From Desulfomicrobium apsheronum (GTDB lineage: Bacteria; Desulfobacterota; Desulfovibrionia; Desulfovibrionales; Desulfomicrobiaceae): 64,000 nt of DNA. This document shows, piece by piece, positions 26,052-35,712 of the stretch; position 1 is the stretch's first letter, and each line of letters starts with the position of its first letter. The notes below the pieces were generated by a model, which was not told where the DNA came from, made no database searches, and saw only the letters and a list, made by a program, of their open reading frames with translations. Made by a program: the position numbers and the translations under genes. The stretch lies in NCBI RefSeq assembly GCF_900114115.1, contig NZ_FORX01000017.1:1-64000 (forward strand), given 5' to 3'.

Positions 26052-28184
26052 ATGCCGCAGACGGACATATATCAACGCATAAGCGCTGCATGCGCCATTC
26101 CGAAGGGTCAGGTCGAGAGCGTGGTCGCGCTTCTGGACGAGGGCGGGACGGTGCCTTTCATCGCACGCTATCGTAAGGAGCGCACCGGCGGGCTTGATGA
26201 GGTCGCCATCCAGCACGTGCGTGACGCGCTCGAAAGCGGCCGCGAGCTGGACAAGCGCCGTGAGGCCATCCTCGGCAGCCTGACCGAACGGGGGCTTTTG
26301 ACCGACGCCCTGGGGCAGGCCGTCCGGAAGTCTGTCACGCTGGCCGAACTCGAAGACATCTATCTGCCGTACCGACCCAAGAAGCGCACCCGGGCGACCA
26401 TGGCCAAGGAGAGGGGCCTTGAGCCTCTGGCGCAGGCTATTCTGGCCGGAAAAGTGGTGCCGGAAGCCGCCGCGTCCGGGTTCGTCAACCCGGAACAGGA
26501 CGTGCCGGACGTGCAGAGCGCGCTGGCTGGCGCGCAGGATATCATCGCCGAAATCATGAGCGAGGATCGCCGCTGCCGCGAGGGCATGCGCAGGCTTTTT
26601 GCGGCGGGGGGCGTTATTGCCTCCACCGTGCGCAAGGGCAAGGACGAGGCGGGCGAGAAGTATCGAGACTATTTCGACTGGCGCGAAACCGCCCGCACGG
26701 CGGCGGGGCATCGTATTCTGGCCATGCTGCGCGGCGAGCGCGAAAAGATTCTCTCCCTCTCCCTGCGTCCCGATCAGGATAAGGCCCTGACCGGTCTGGC
26801 CAATCTCTTTCCCTTCCCGAAGGGCCCTTGTCACGCGGTGGTACAGGAGGCCGTGGCCGACGGGTATTCCCGTTTGCTGGCTCCGTCACTGGAAACCGAG
26901 CTTTGGGGCGAGCTTCGGGCCAAGGCCGATGCCGAAGCCATCGGCGTTTTCGCGGCCAATCTGCGAGAGCTGCTTTTGGCCCCGCCGCTCGGCCCGCGCC
27001 GGATTCTGGCCCTGGACCCCGGCCTGCGTACCGGCGCCAAGCTCGTCTGTCTGGATGAGCAGGGCAATCTGCTGCACTGGCAGACGATTTTTCCCGTCGG
27101 AGGCAAGGGGCAGGCCGAAGAGGCTGGACGGGTCATTACCGCGCTGGTCAAGAGCCACCGCGTGCAGGCCATTGCTGTTGGCAACGGCACGGGCGGGCGC
27201 GAGACCGAGACCTTCGTGCGCGGTCTGGGTTTGCCCGTCGATGTGGATGTGATTCTGGTCAACGAAGCCGGGGCCTCGGTCTATTCCGCGTCCGAAATAG
27301 CGCGCCGGGAGTTTCCGGATCTGGATCTGACCTATCGCGGTGCGGTGTCCATCGGGCGCAGGCTCATGGACCCGCTGGCCGAGCTGGTCAAGATCGACCC
27401 CAAGTCCATCGGCGTGGGCCAATATCAGCACGACGTCGATCAGACGGCCCTGAAGAAGAGCCTGGGCGACGTGGTCGTGTCTTGCGTCAATCAGGTCGGC
27501 GTGGACGTGAACACGGCCAGTCCCGAGTTGTTGGCTCATGTATCGGGCCTTGGGCCTGTACTGGCGACGAACATCGTCGAGCATCGCCGGGAGAACGGTC
27601 CATTCAAAGACCGCAAGGGCATTCTCAAGGTCAAGCGGCTGGGACCCAAGGCTTTCGAGCAGTGTGCAGGTTTCTTGCGCATCGTGGGCGGCAAAAACCC
27701 GTTGGACGGAAGTGCCATCCACCCGGAGCGCTACGCGTTGGTGGGGCGCATGGCCAAGGACGCGGGTTGCGGCGTGGAGGATTTGCTCAGGGATGAAGGC
27801 GTGCGCAAGGGCATCGAGCCTGGCAGATATGTGGACGACGAGGTGGGTTTGCCAACCCTGAGGGACATCATGGCGGAGCTCGAAAAGCCTGGCCGCGATC
27901 CCCGTTCGGCGTTCCAGGTTTTCCGCTTCGCCGACGTGCATGACATATCGGACCTGCACCCGGGCATGACCGTGCCGGGCATCGTCACCAACGTGACCCG
28001 CTTCGGAGCCTTCGTGGATGTGGGCGTGCATCAGGACGGGCTGGTGCACATCAGCAACTTGGCCGATCGCTACGTGAGCGATCCGGGCGAAGTGGTCCGT
28101 GCCGGACAGCAGGTGCGGGTCACGGTACTGGAGGTGGATGCGAAGCGCAGGCGCATAGGGCTGTCCATGCGTACGGGGCAATAG
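26052..28184 (+). CDS. tex: Tex-family RNA-binding transcription accessory protein
   Basis: Tex is a large nucleic-acid-binding protein tied to transcription; its exact role is not settled. The start at ATG 26052 (MPQTDIYQRISAAC) follows GGGAGA. The 710 residues show the N-terminal helical Tex domain (VPFIARYRKERTGGLDE), a YqgF/RNase H-like domain (ILALDPGLRTGAKLVCLDEQ), helix-hairpin-helix units (NTASPELLAHVSGLGPVLA, KDRKGILKVKRLGPKAFEQ) and a C-terminal S1 domain ending in RRRIGLSM. Length is normal. Confidence 0.95.
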   Translation: MPQTDIYQRISAACAIPKGQVESVVALLDEGGTVPFIARYRKERTGGLDEVAIQHVRDALESGRELDKRREAILGSLTERGLLTDALGQAVRKSVTLAELEDIYLPYRPKKRTRATMAKERGLEPLAQAILAGKVVPEAAASGFVNPEQDVPDVQSALAGAQDIIAEIMSEDRRCREGMRRLFAAGGVIASTVRKGKDEAGEKYRDYFDWRETARTAAGHRILAMLRGEREKILSLSLRPDQDKALTGLANLFPFPKGPCHAVVQEAVADGYSRLLAPSLETELWGELRAKADAEAIGVFAANLRELLLAPPLGPRRILALDPGLRTGAKLVCLDEQGNLLHWQTIFPVGGKGQAEEAGRVITALVKSHRVQAIAVGNGTGGRETETFVRGLGLPVDVDVILVNEAGASVYSASEIARREFPDLDLTYRGAVSIGRRLMDPLAELVKIDPKSIGVGQYQHDVDQTALKKSLGDVVVSCVNQVGVDVNTASPELLAHVSGLGPVLATNIVEHRRENGPFKDRKGILKVKRLGPKAFEQCAGFLRIVGGKNPLDGSAIHPERYALVGRMAKDAGCGVEDLLRDEGVRKGIEPGRYVDDEVGLPTLRDIMAELEKPGRDPRSAFQVFRFADVHDISDLHPGMTVPGIVTNVTRFGAFVDVGVHQDGLVHISNLADRYVSDPGEVVRAGQQVRVTVLEVDAKRRRIGLSMRTGQ

Positions 28185-28259
28185 GTTTTTTGAATTGGAG
28201 AAAATAGATCCCTGGGCCATATACAACCCATGGGACCTATACGACCTATAAAAAAACCT

Positions 28260-29138
28260 TCAGGAAGAAGAAGGCCGGTTGGTCAGCCACACCCCGGAAA
28301 TGACCATGGCGCCGCCCGTGATGAGGGACGAGGTCACGGGTTCGTCCAGGATGACGTAGCCCATGGTGATGGCGAAGACCGGGACCAGGTTGATGAAGAT
28401 CCCGGCCCTGGCCGGGCCGATGGCCTTGATTCCGGCATAGTACCAGGTGAAGGCCACGCCTGTCGCGATGACGCCCAGAAAGAGGATGTTGCCCCAGTCC
28501 ACCAGCCCTGCCCGGCCGATGTCCGCCAGCAGGCCGTGGGCAAGGGCGGGGCCGATGAGCATGAGGGTACCCAGCAGGCAGGACCAGGTCACTGTCAGGA
28601 GCGGGTCGAGCCTGCGCATGACCCTGCTGCCGGCCAGGGAATAGGCGGTCCAGGCGCCCACGCAGCCGAGGATCATGAGATCCCCGCGCGAGAGTCCGCC
28701 GTGAAAAAGGTCCAGGGGATTTCCGCCGGAGAGGACGATGGCTGCCCCGCTCAAGGATAGCAGGGTGCCCAGGATTTTCGCGGTGGTGAGTTTGTCTCCC
28801 AGAAACAGGGCCGACATGACCCCGATGACCACGGGCACGGAAGCGATGATCAGCGCTGCCCGACCGGCGGGCACGGTCTGCAGGCCGGTGAAGAAGAAGG
28901 CGTTGTAGAGGAAGATGCCGGTCAGGCCGAGAAAGGCGACGGGCAGGATTTCCTTTTTGGGCAAACGCGGGAAGCCGTGGCCTGCGTGCCAGGACCACAG
29001 GAAAAGAAAAATCGAGGCGGTCACGAAGCGAAGCAGGGCGGCGGAAAACGGTCCCATGTCCTGGGCCAGGACGCGCCCGGAGATCCAGGTGGCGCCCCAG
29101 AAGAAGACGGAGCCGACGAGTTTTGCGTAGACGAGCAT
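28260..29138 (-). CDS. EamA/DMT-family transporter
   Basis: Drug/metabolite transporter-type inner-membrane exporter. The chosen ATG at 29138 follows CAGGA; an in-frame TTG 21 bp earlier is less likely. The 292 residues contain about ten hydrophobic helices in two EamA halves (FFWGATWISGRVLAQDMGPF in the first, GCVGAWTAYSLAG in the second). Substrate cannot be told from sequence. It is transcribed toward tex and away from bfr. Confidence 0.88.
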   Translation of the reverse strand: MLVYAKLVGSVFFWGATWISGRVLAQDMGPFSAALLRFVTASIFLFLWSWHAGHGFPRLPKKEILPVAFLGLTGIFLYNAFFFTGLQTVPAGRAALIIASVPVVIGVMSALFLGDKLTTAKILGTLLSLSGAAIVLSGGNPLDLFHGGLSRGDLMILGCVGAWTAYSLAGSRVMRRLDPLLTVTWSCLLGTLMLIGPALAHGLLADIGRAGLVDWGNILFLGVIATGVAFTWYYAGIKAIGPARAGIFINLVPVFAITMGYVILDEPVTSSLITGGAMVISGVWLTNRPSSS

Positions 29139-29317
29139 GCAGATTCCTGATTGTCGCAAGATGTAAAAAAAAGCTGCTTACGCTCGAAGTGGCGGAGCTT
29201 CAAGGGGCGAAAGGTCGAAATCGGTTTTGAAATGACTTGCCCCGCGCCCCCTGTCTTTGCTAGAGTCAGTGCATTCTTTGTTGAATCAATGAACCATGAA
29301 TATTCCAGGAGAAAAAC

Positions 29318-29857
29318 ATGACCGCAAGACTTGCCAGAGAAGAACGCAGGGCGCACGTCATTGACGCCTTGAACCAGGCCCGCGCCATGGAGCTTTTTGC
29401 CATCACCCAGTACATGAACCAGCATTATGGCCTGGACAGCATGGATTACGGCGAACTGGCCGCCAAGATGAAGCTCATCGCCATCGACGAAATGCGCCAT
29501 GCCGAGATGTTCGCCGAGCGCATCAAGGAACTGGGCGGCGAGCCGACCACTTCCTATGAAGGCGAACTGAAAAAGGCCCAGGATGTGCGGAGCATCTACC
29601 CCTACGACGCGGTTCTCGAAGACGACACCATCGATATCTACAGCCAGTTCCTGCTGGTTTGCCGTGACAACGGCGACACCATCAGCGCCAAGCTTTTCGA
29701 GACCATCATCGAAGAGGAGCAGGCCCACATGAACTATTTCGAGAATGTGGGCACGCATATCGATACCCTCGGAGATACCTATCTCTCCAAGATCGCGGGA
29801 ACCTCCGCTTCCACCGGCCCTTCTACCAAGGGTTTCTTGATCAGCGGCGGCAACTGA
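29318..29857 (+). CDS. bfr: Bacterioferritin with Met haem ligand
   Basis: Iron-storage ferritin of 24 subunits with haem at subunit interfaces. All ferroxidase ligands are in register: E25, E58, H61, E101, E134 and H137. M59, in the EMRH motif, corresponds to the axial haem ligand. The protein resembles Desulfovibrio bacterioferritin, known to carry iron-coproporphyrin III. At 179 residues it is slightly longer than usual, with a Ser/Thr/Gly-rich tail. It is monocistronic, with AGGAG and a hairpin downstream. Confidence 0.95.
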   Translation: MTARLAREERRAHVIDALNQARAMELFAITQYMNQHYGLDSMDYGELAAKMKLIAIDEMRHAEMFAERIKELGGEPTTSYEGELKKAQDVRSIYPYDAVLEDDTIDIYSQFLLVCRDNGDTISAKLFETIIEEEQAHMNYFENVGTHIDTLGDTYLSKIAGTSASTGPSTKGFLISGGN

Positions 29858-29881
29858 TTCTTCCCGGCCCGAAAGCCGTCA

Positions 29882-29913
29882 GGCGTACGAGCGTGATGCC
29901 CGTGCGCCTTTTT
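29882..29913 (+). terminator. Terminator after bfr
   Basis: GGCGTACG (29882-29889) pairs with CGTGCGCC (29901-29908, one G-T pair) around an 11-nt loop, then five T residues. Confidence 0.65.
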
Positions 29914-30095
29914 GTTTTCAAGGCTCGGGTGAGCCTTCAAACCCTGGTACCGGGGCGTGCTTGTCCCCTTCGGCATGCGAAGCCGATGCTTGACCGGGAA
30001 TGGTTTACAGGCCAATTTATCGGGCGATCTTGCATGCGCGGGTCCTGTTATCCGTGGCATGAAACCCATTGTCCCTTATACAGACGGGAGTGTTG

Positions 30096-31865
30096 ATGTC
30101 CAAATTGCCGGATTTTACTTCGGTCCGTGAACTGCGTTACGGCCTGGATCCCTATCTTGACGCCTGGCTGCTGCATTTCATGACCGAAAACAACATCGAG
30201 CCCACAGTCAACCCGGCGGAAAACGCCCAGCAGGAACAGCTGCGTTTCATGGTCGACGTCGATGACGACCAGGTCTTCGTGCCCTGTTCGGACGAGATGT
30301 TCGAGAATCTTCTGCACACCCGCCTCTCTTCGGCCCTGCGTCAGGAGTACCGGGAGAAATGGCGCATGCTGGTGCATCTGGCGCGCATCAACATCAAGGA
30401 TCGTTACACCCGTCGCAAGATTTTCGCCCTGTCCCGGCACAAGGTCCGGCAGGTGCTTCATGCTCCGTTTCTCATTCCTTCCCGATTTTTGAAGCAGCTC
30501 ATGACCATCTTCATGGCCATGAGCGGGGTGCACGATCCGCAGCGCAAGGAAAAGCGCCAGGCCAACAAGCGCGCCCTGGATTTCATGAACAGCCCGGACA
30601 TGACCCGGAGCCTTTACGCCTGCCCCGAATCCAACCTGGGCTGCGCCAGTATCAAACACTTGCGCTGGGAACTCGAATTGCTTGAGATGGCCCGCCTTTG
30701 CAGGCTGTCGCTGCGTTCGCAGATCTGGGAACAGCCGGACATGGTCCGCGACGACGCCGCCTTTTTCGACAAGATATGTGCTCCGTGGCCGGAATTCGCC
30801 GAGATCATGACCAAAATCATGGGCCCATCGAGCGAACAGAGAAAGCTCAAGATTCTGTATTTGCCCGGCAGCAGCGGCGGGATCATCTTCGATCTGCGCC
30901 TCATCCGTGTGCTGATCCGGTTGGGGCACAAGGTCATCCTGGCCCTGAAGGAGGGCTTTTGTCTGGACAGCACCGTGATCTGGGACGCAGAGCACGACAA
31001 GGCCCTGCAGGAAGCCCTGGGCGAGGCTCTCTTTGTGGAAAACAGCCGCATGAGCAAGAACGAACTCCTGCGCGCCCAGCGCGAGAATCCGCTTCTGGTC
31101 ATCTCCGACGGCACCCGCGAGCGACTCAACCTGTGGCGCACCAGCGTGACTTTCGCCCGCTCCTGGAAAGAGGCTGACCTGATCATTGCCAAGGATTTCC
31201 CCCATCATCGCCGGCTGATCAAGAATTCCCACCTCTTCACACGCGACATTCTGTGCCTCTACAGAGATCGGGATGGGCTGGACCAGGTCCGCTTCAAGGA
31301 AAAATCGCCGCGCGTGACCAAGATCACCGAATCTCAGATCGTGGCCCAGTCCGACGCCATCATCGCGCAGATGCGTACGGCCAGGGGAATGGGCCGCCAG
31401 GTCATGTTCTACAGCGCCATCATCGGCAGCATACCGGGTCAGACCAAGGTCGCTCTTGGCGTCGTAAACACTTTTGTCTCCCATTTGCGGTCCAGGCACG
31501 CCAACCTCCTGATCATCAACCCCGCCGAACACTTCGTTGAGGGTATGGACGGGGATGATCTCATGTACATGTGGGAGCGGGTCCAGCGCAGTGGGTTCAT
31601 CGATGTCTGGCGTTTCCAGACCGTGGCCGACATCGAGACCAGCTTTGAACTGATGGGTGAGGCGGTCCCTGCGGAATGGCACGGCAAGGATTCGACTTTC
31701 TCCACCGGCTGCACCAAGGAGATGAACATCGCCCTTGAAATGCAGCAGAAGCATCCTGAAATGCAGATCATCGGTCCTGATCCCAAGCGCTTTTTCAGGC
31801 GCATGGAGTACGGAGTGGGCAAGTATTTCGATGCGCGCATCACGGACAAGGGGCGCGGCCTGTGA
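30096..31865 (+). CDS. ARMT1/DUF89-like protein, large
   Basis: A 589-residue cytoplasmic protein, start ATG 30096 after GGGAG. The N-terminal half is helical and unfamiliar. The C-terminal half resembles DUF89/ARMT1 damage-control phosphatases: LPGSSGGIIFDLRLIRVL at the place of the usual DNAGExxxD loop, PLLVISDGTRERL, then KEADLIIAKDFPHHRRL, like the family's ADLIIxKGxxNxxxL. The first Asp-Asn of the metal loop is Ser-Ser, so phosphatase activity is doubtful. The stop overlaps the mltA start. Function unknown. Confidence 0.55.
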   Translation: MSKLPDFTSVRELRYGLDPYLDAWLLHFMTENNIEPTVNPAENAQQEQLRFMVDVDDDQVFVPCSDEMFENLLHTRLSSALRQEYREKWRMLVHLARINIKDRYTRRKIFALSRHKVRQVLHAPFLIPSRFLKQLMTIFMAMSGVHDPQRKEKRQANKRALDFMNSPDMTRSLYACPESNLGCASIKHLRWELELLEMARLCRLSLRSQIWEQPDMVRDDAAFFDKICAPWPEFAEIMTKIMGPSSEQRKLKILYLPGSSGGIIFDLRLIRVLIRLGHKVILALKEGFCLDSTVIWDAEHDKALQEALGEALFVENSRMSKNELLRAQRENPLLVISDGTRERLNLWRTSVTFARSWKEADLIIAKDFPHHRRLIKNSHLFTRDILCLYRDRDGLDQVRFKEKSPRVTKITESQIVAQSDAIIAQMRTARGMGRQVMFYSAIIGSIPGQTKVALGVVNTFVSHLRSRHANLLIINPAEHFVEGMDGDDLMYMWERVQRSGFIDVWRFQTVADIETSFELMGEAVPAEWHGKDSTFSTGCTKEMNIALEMQQKHPEMQIIGPDPKRFFRRMEYGVGKYFDARITDKGRGL

Positions 31866-33004
31866 GGAGATTGCTTACGGCGTGCCTGTGCCTGGCGCTG
31901 CTGTGCGCCTGCGCCGTGGCTCCCAGACAGCCCCTGCTTGTCGAGCAGGGGCCCGATCGAGAGCTTGCGGCGCGTGTCGCGGCCACCGCGGCTGGTGATC
32001 CGGCCGCGCTGACCCGGGCCATCGAGCACTCCCTGGTCTACGTGCGTACCCGTCCCGCGGATGGCAAACCTTTCGGTGCGGACGGCCCGGCGTGCACCTG
32101 GGGGGAGCTTGGGGACTCGCTGGAGCACATGCGGCTGCTCGTCCCCCGGCTCGCGGAAGATCCGGACCTTCTGGTCCGTGAGTTCCGGTGGCTCGAAGTT
32201 CGGCCAGAGCCGCTCATGACCGGCTATTACGAGCCGTGGATGGACGCCAGCCTTGAGCCGGATCCGCGATTTCCGGTGCCCATATACGGACTTCCGGGCG
32301 ATTTGCGCAGCGTCGATCTGGGCCGGTTTCATCCGCGCTGGAAAGGTCAGCGGCTGACGTATCGTCTGGATGAAAAGGGCATCGCGCCGTATCATTCGCG
32401 GGAGGCTATCGACGTTCAGGGCGCCCTGGCCCAGACGGAGACACCCATCGCCTGGACCCGGGATTTCGTCGACGTCTTTTTTTTGCAGGTGCAGGGTTCG
32501 GGCCGGTTGAACCTGTCGGACGGTTCGATGCGCCATGTCCTCTACGCAGGCAAGAACGGTCACGAGTACGTTTCCCTGGGCAAGGTCATGATCGAACGCG
32601 GGCTTGTTCCGGCGGAGGAAATGTCCATGCAGCGCATTCGGGCCTATCTGCGTGAGCATCCGCACGAAGTCCGGGAACTTCTGAACACCAACCCGAGCTA
32701 CGTCTTTTTCCGGCTGGAGCAGGACGGACCGCTTGGGGCCATGGGGCGAACATTGACGCCGATGGTCAGCATGGCTACTGATTCAGCCTTTCTGCCCCTT
32801 GGCACGATCCTGGCCGTGGATGCCGCGCTGCCGGATGCGGGCGGCACGGAAACACGGACGGCGTTTCTGGGATTGGCCCAGGACCGTGGCGGGGCCATCA
32901 AGGGCAGCCGCCTGGATCTTTTTTGCGGCGCGGGGCAGAGGGCCGAATTTCTGGCCGGGCATCTGCAAGCCGAAAGCCGCGTCTATCTTCTGCTCAAGAA
33001 ATAA
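31862..33004 (+). CDS. mltA: Membrane-bound lytic murein transglycosylase A
   Basis: Lipoprotein that cleaves glycan strands of peptidoglycan, leaving 1,6-anhydro ends. It starts at GTG 31862, overlapping the previous stop. MRRLLTACLCLALLCACA is a lipoprotein signal with the lipid Cys probably at 17. The MltA domain follows (GYYEPWMDAS, FFLQVQGSGRL) and then the C-terminal 3D domain with catalytic Asp candidates (GTILAVDAAL, DRGGAIKGSRLDLFCG). The 380 residues are typical. Confidence 0.93.
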   Translation: MRRLLTACLCLALLCACAVAPRQPLLVEQGPDRELAARVAATAAGDPAALTRAIEHSLVYVRTRPADGKPFGADGPACTWGELGDSLEHMRLLVPRLAEDPDLLVREFRWLEVRPEPLMTGYYEPWMDASLEPDPRFPVPIYGLPGDLRSVDLGRFHPRWKGQRLTYRLDEKGIAPYHSREAIDVQGALAQTETPIAWTRDFVDVFFLQVQGSGRLNLSDGSMRHVLYAGKNGHEYVSLGKVMIERGLVPAEEMSMQRIRAYLREHPHEVRELLNTNPSYVFFRLEQDGPLGAMGRTLTPMVSMATDSAFLPLGTILAVDAALPDAGGTETRTAFLGLAQDRGGAIKGSRLDLFCGAGQRAEFLAGHLQAESRVYLLLKK

Positions 33005-33013
33005 GGAATGATC

Positions 33014-33667
33014 ATGCAGCCCATGGACCCCCGGACCCTGAAGGATCTTTTGCGTCAGGCCTGGACGGCGCAGCTCGCGAGCGTGGCCCTGTGGCATGAA
33101 GAGGACGCCCCGGCGGACCTCCCGGCGCGTCCCGGCGACGGGCTCGTGGAACTTGTCCTGCGCCAGCATCTGAAGAATTTTCTGCTCTGGCACGTCGAGG
33201 ACAGGGCCAGGCGCAAGGATGTGGACGACAGCGTCATCACCGGCTGCAAGCGTGAGATCGACGGTCTTAACCAGCAGCGAAACGATCTCATGGAACAGGT
33301 CGACGCCTGGCTGGTGCGTGTCGTGGCCGCCTTTACCGCCCAGAAGGACCTGCCCGAGGAGTCGCGCCGCTTCAACACTGAAACTCTGGGCGCGGCCCTG
33401 GATCGCCTCTCCATTCTGAGCCTCAAGATTTTTCACATGCGCGAGCAGACGGCTCGCGAGGACGTGGACGCTGGGCACCTTGCGAGCTGCCGGGACAAGC
33501 TCACCCTGCTTGAAGCTCAGCACCGGGATCTTTCCCGGTCCATCCTGGAGCTGATCGACGACTATGCTCAGGGCGTGAAAAGCCCCAAGGTCTATTTTCA
33601 GTGCAAAATGTATAACGATCCGGCCCTCAATCCGGAATTGTATGCCGCAAAGCCTGTCGCGGGCTGA
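33014..33667 (+). CDS. DUF4254 protein
   Basis: A 217-residue helical cytoplasmic protein. Features are the [21 protein letters not shown] segment (in parts: [17 protein letters not shown]), [19 protein letters not shown] and [17 protein letters not shown], a pattern of DUF4254 proteins, often found near glycan genes. ATG 33014 has the best spacing from AAGGA; ATG 33008 is in frame. It lies 9 bp after mltA and 17 bp before gatB. Function unknown. Confidence 0.75.
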   Translation: MQPMDPRTLKDLLRQAWTAQLASVALWHEEDAPADLPARPGDGLVELVLRQHLKNFLLWHVEDRARRKDVDDSVITGCKREIDGLNQQRNDLMEQVDAWLVRVVAAFTAQKDLPEESRRFNTETLGAALDRLSILSLKIFHMREQTAREDVDAGHLASCRDKLTLLEAQHRDLSRSILELIDDYAQGVKSPKVYFQCKMYNDPALNPELYAAKPVAG

Positions 33668-33684
33668 CGCGGGAAGGAGCCAGT

Positions 33685-35115
33685 ATGCGCGATTACGAAG
33701 TGGTCATCGGCCTTGAAGTCCATGCCCAGCTGAGGACCCGGAGCAAGATCTTCTGCTCCTGTTCGACCCAGTTCGGGGCCGGGCCCAATGAGAACACCTG
33801 CCCGGTCTGCACCGGGATGCCGGGCCAACTGCCCGTGCTGAACGCCCGGGCCGTGGAATACGCGGTCAAGATGGCCATGGCCGTGGATTGCACCGTCAAT
33901 CGCCGCTCCCTTTTCGCGCGCAAGAACTATTTTTATCCCGACCTGCCCATGGGCTATCAGATATCGCAGTTCGAGCTTCCCGTGGCCGAGCACGGACACA
34001 TCGTCATCCACACGGAAAAGGGTGAAAAGCGCATCGGCATCACCCGCATCCACATGGAGAACGATGCTGGCAAGAACATCCATTCGTCTACAGACAACGC
34101 CTCCTACGTGGATCTGAACCGGGCCGGAGTGCCGCTGATTGAAATCGTCAGCGAACCGGACATGCGCTCCGCCGAGGAGGCCGTGGCCTACCTGAAGAGC
34201 CTGCGCGCCATTCTGGTTTATCTGGGTATCTGTGACGGCAATCTGGAGGAAGGAAGCTTCCGCTGCGACGCCAACGTCTCCATTCGCCCTCGCGGGCAGG
34301 AGGAGTTTGGCACCCGCGCGGAACTCAAGAACATGAACTCTTTCCGCAACATCCAGCGCGCCATCGAGTACGAGGTGGAGCGGCAGATCGATCTGGTCGA
34401 GGACGGGGAGCAGGTCGTGCAGGAAACCCGGCTTTTCGATACGGTCAAGGGCGTGACCCGTTCCATGCGCGGCAAGGAGGAGGCTCACGACTATCGCTAT
34501 TTTCCCGACCCGGATCTCTTGCCCCTGATCATCGAGGAAGAGTGGATGGACAAGTGGCGGGCCGAATTACCGGAGCTGCCCGAGGCCCGCTGTCTTCGTT
34601 TTCAGGACGTCCTGGGGTTGCCCGTTTACGACGCCCAGGTGCTGACGGCGGAGAAAGAGGTGGCCGACTATTTTGAGACCGCGCTTGCGACCTACAACGA
34701 GCCCAAGAAGATCTCGAACTGGGTCATGGGCGAGGTTCTGCGCGAGCTGAACGATCGCGGCGTGACGCTGGATGGATGCAAGCTTCGGCCGGAGGATCTG
34801 GCCGGGCTGGTCAAGCTTGTCGATGACGGCGGGATCAGCGGTAGCATGGCCAAGGGCGTGTTCAAGGAACTTTTCGAGACCGGCGGGGATCCCGAGGCCT
34901 ACGTCAAGGCCAAGGGCCTGGTGCAGATTTCGGACACTTCGGCCATCGAAGGCCTGGTCGACGAGGTTCTGACCGAGAATCCCTCGGAAGTTGAGCGCTA
35001 CAAGGGCGGGGACAAGAAGCTGACCGGCTTCTTTGTCGGCCAGGTCATGAAAAAATCCAAGGGCAAGGCCAACCCGGGGCTGGTCAATCAGCTCTTGGCG
35101 AAAAAGATGGGCTAG
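33685..35115 (+). CDS. gatB: Asp-tRNA(Asn)/Glu-tRNA(Gln) amidotransferase subunit B
   Basis: The tRNA-binding and kinase subunit of GatCAB, which converts misacylated Glu-tRNA(Gln) or Asp-tRNA(Asn). It starts [20 protein letters not shown], has the zinc Cys set ([16 protein letters not shown]), [18 protein letters not shown] and the C-terminal YqeY-like tail domain ending NQLLAKKMG. Length 476 is normal. gatA and gatC are not adjacent in the window. Confidence 0.97.
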   Translation: MRDYEVVIGLEVHAQLRTRSKIFCSCSTQFGAGPNENTCPVCTGMPGQLPVLNARAVEYAVKMAMAVDCTVNRRSLFARKNYFYPDLPMGYQISQFELPVAEHGHIVIHTEKGEKRIGITRIHMENDAGKNIHSSTDNASYVDLNRAGVPLIEIVSEPDMRSAEEAVAYLKSLRAILVYLGICDGNLEEGSFRCDANVSIRPRGQEEFGTRAELKNMNSFRNIQRAIEYEVERQIDLVEDGEQVVQETRLFDTVKGVTRSMRGKEEAHDYRYFPDPDLLPLIIEEEWMDKWRAELPELPEARCLRFQDVLGLPVYDAQVLTAEKEVADYFETALATYNEPKKISNWVMGEVLRELNDRGVTLDGCKLRPEDLAGLVKLVDDGGISGSMAKGVFKELFETGGDPEAYVKAKGLVQISDTSAIEGLVDEVLTENPSEVERYKGGDKKLTGFFVGQVMKKSKGKANPGLVNQLLAKKMG

Positions 35116-35126
35116 ACGGGCCGCTT

Positions 35127-35360
35127 AAAATTCATTCTGGGTTGCGTTGCCCCCGATTCTGAAGGGCTCTGCAGTCGGGTGCACGTTGACCTTCAAAATC
35201 GATTCGTGTTTTGCCGGAATGAATTTTGAAGATTCTTCGATTTTCTGTGGGGAGTAATTCGCCCGAGGGTATTGTGCTTAAGCCAGAACTCTTGGGCAGC
35301 GGCGAGATATGCCTCACAATAGGAATACGGGCGACCTTTTCGGGGCGCCCGTTCTTTTTT
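35127..35360 (+). ncRNA. Candidate structured RNA downstream of gatB
   Basis: AAAATTCATTCTGG (35127-35140) pairs with the segment at 35214-35227 (11 Watson-Crick pairs, then one G-T and two more), closing a ~74-nt interior that itself holds CCCGA/TCGGG. A second paired set, TATTGTG (from 35269) with CACAATA (ending 35320), follows, and then a terminator. The layout suggests an independent small RNA or a structured 3' end of gatB. I could not match it to 6S, tmRNA, RNase P or a riboswitch class. Confidence 0.4.
35327..35360 (+). terminator. Rho-independent terminator
   Basis: ACGGGCG (35327-35333) pairs with CGCCCGT (35346-35352) around a 12-nt loop and is followed by TCTTTTTT. It lies about 210 bp past gatB, so it may belong to the structured segment before it. 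Confidence 0.75.
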
Positions 35361-35476
35361 CGGAAGAGCCTTGCGAGTGCTTTGAAATCCCTTCGGACCG
35401 TACATCCGTTATGAATCAACGTTGTCGATACAGTTGCGTTTCGTTGGGCTAAGACTCGGACCCCGAATTTTTGGAC

Positions 35477-35506
35477 GTCATCCCCGCGAAGGCGGGGATC
35501 CATCTT
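35477..35506 (+). repeat. REP-like palindrome, copy 1
   Basis: TCCCCGCGAAGGCGGGGA core with GTCA before and TCCATCTT after, in plus orientation. One of eight members of this family in the window. Confidence 0.85.
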
Positions 35507-35537
35507 TATAACTACGCCGCTTGGGACGTCCGTTTTC

Positions 35538-35564
35538 GTCATTCCCGCGAAGGCGGGAATCCAT
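35538..35564 (+). repeat. REP-like palindrome, copy 2
   Basis: ATTCCCGCGAAGGCGGGAAT core, plus orientation, 32 bp after copy 1. Confidence 0.85.
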
Positions 35565-35595
35565 TTCGTAATTTCAGACAATGACCCGACATGAG

Positions 35596-35623
35596 ATGGA
35601 TCCCCGCCTTCGCGGGGATGACT
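35596..35623 (-). repeat. REP-like palindrome, copy 3
   Basis: Same core as copy 1 (CCCCGC arms) but inverted. Copies 1-3 form a cluster with two direct and one inverted member. Confidence 0.85.
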
Positions 35624-35712
35624 CTGAAGCAAACGTAACGCTCATGATTCGGCAGGTGTCTTCGCTCAAATTCGTAGATCTACGCAGTCCGGAATAGATT
35701 TGCAGAGTTGGC

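Larger units (their letters stand above)
35116..35712. other. Gene-free region after gatB with structured and repeat sequence
   Basis: This stretch of nearly 600 bp contains a long-range inverted repeat (35127-35227), a terminator (35327-35360) and three palindromic repeats of one family (35477-35623). ORFs that cross it are made of the repeats and are not credible genes. Confidence 0.7.

Noticed and set aside
30048-31754. 568-residue ORF antisense to the ARMT1-like gene
   Set aside because: The plus-strand gene has the ribosome site, an overlap with mltA and family motifs; the antisense frame has none.
35116-35360. 6S RNA
   Set aside because: Long pairing and a terminator suggested it, but the conserved central-bubble sequences of known 6S RNAs could not be found; kept only as an unclassified candidate.
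35132-35632. 166-residue ORF on the minus strand
   Set aside because: Its sequence is composed of translated REP-like repeats (SHPREGGDPS and similar) and spans the terminator.
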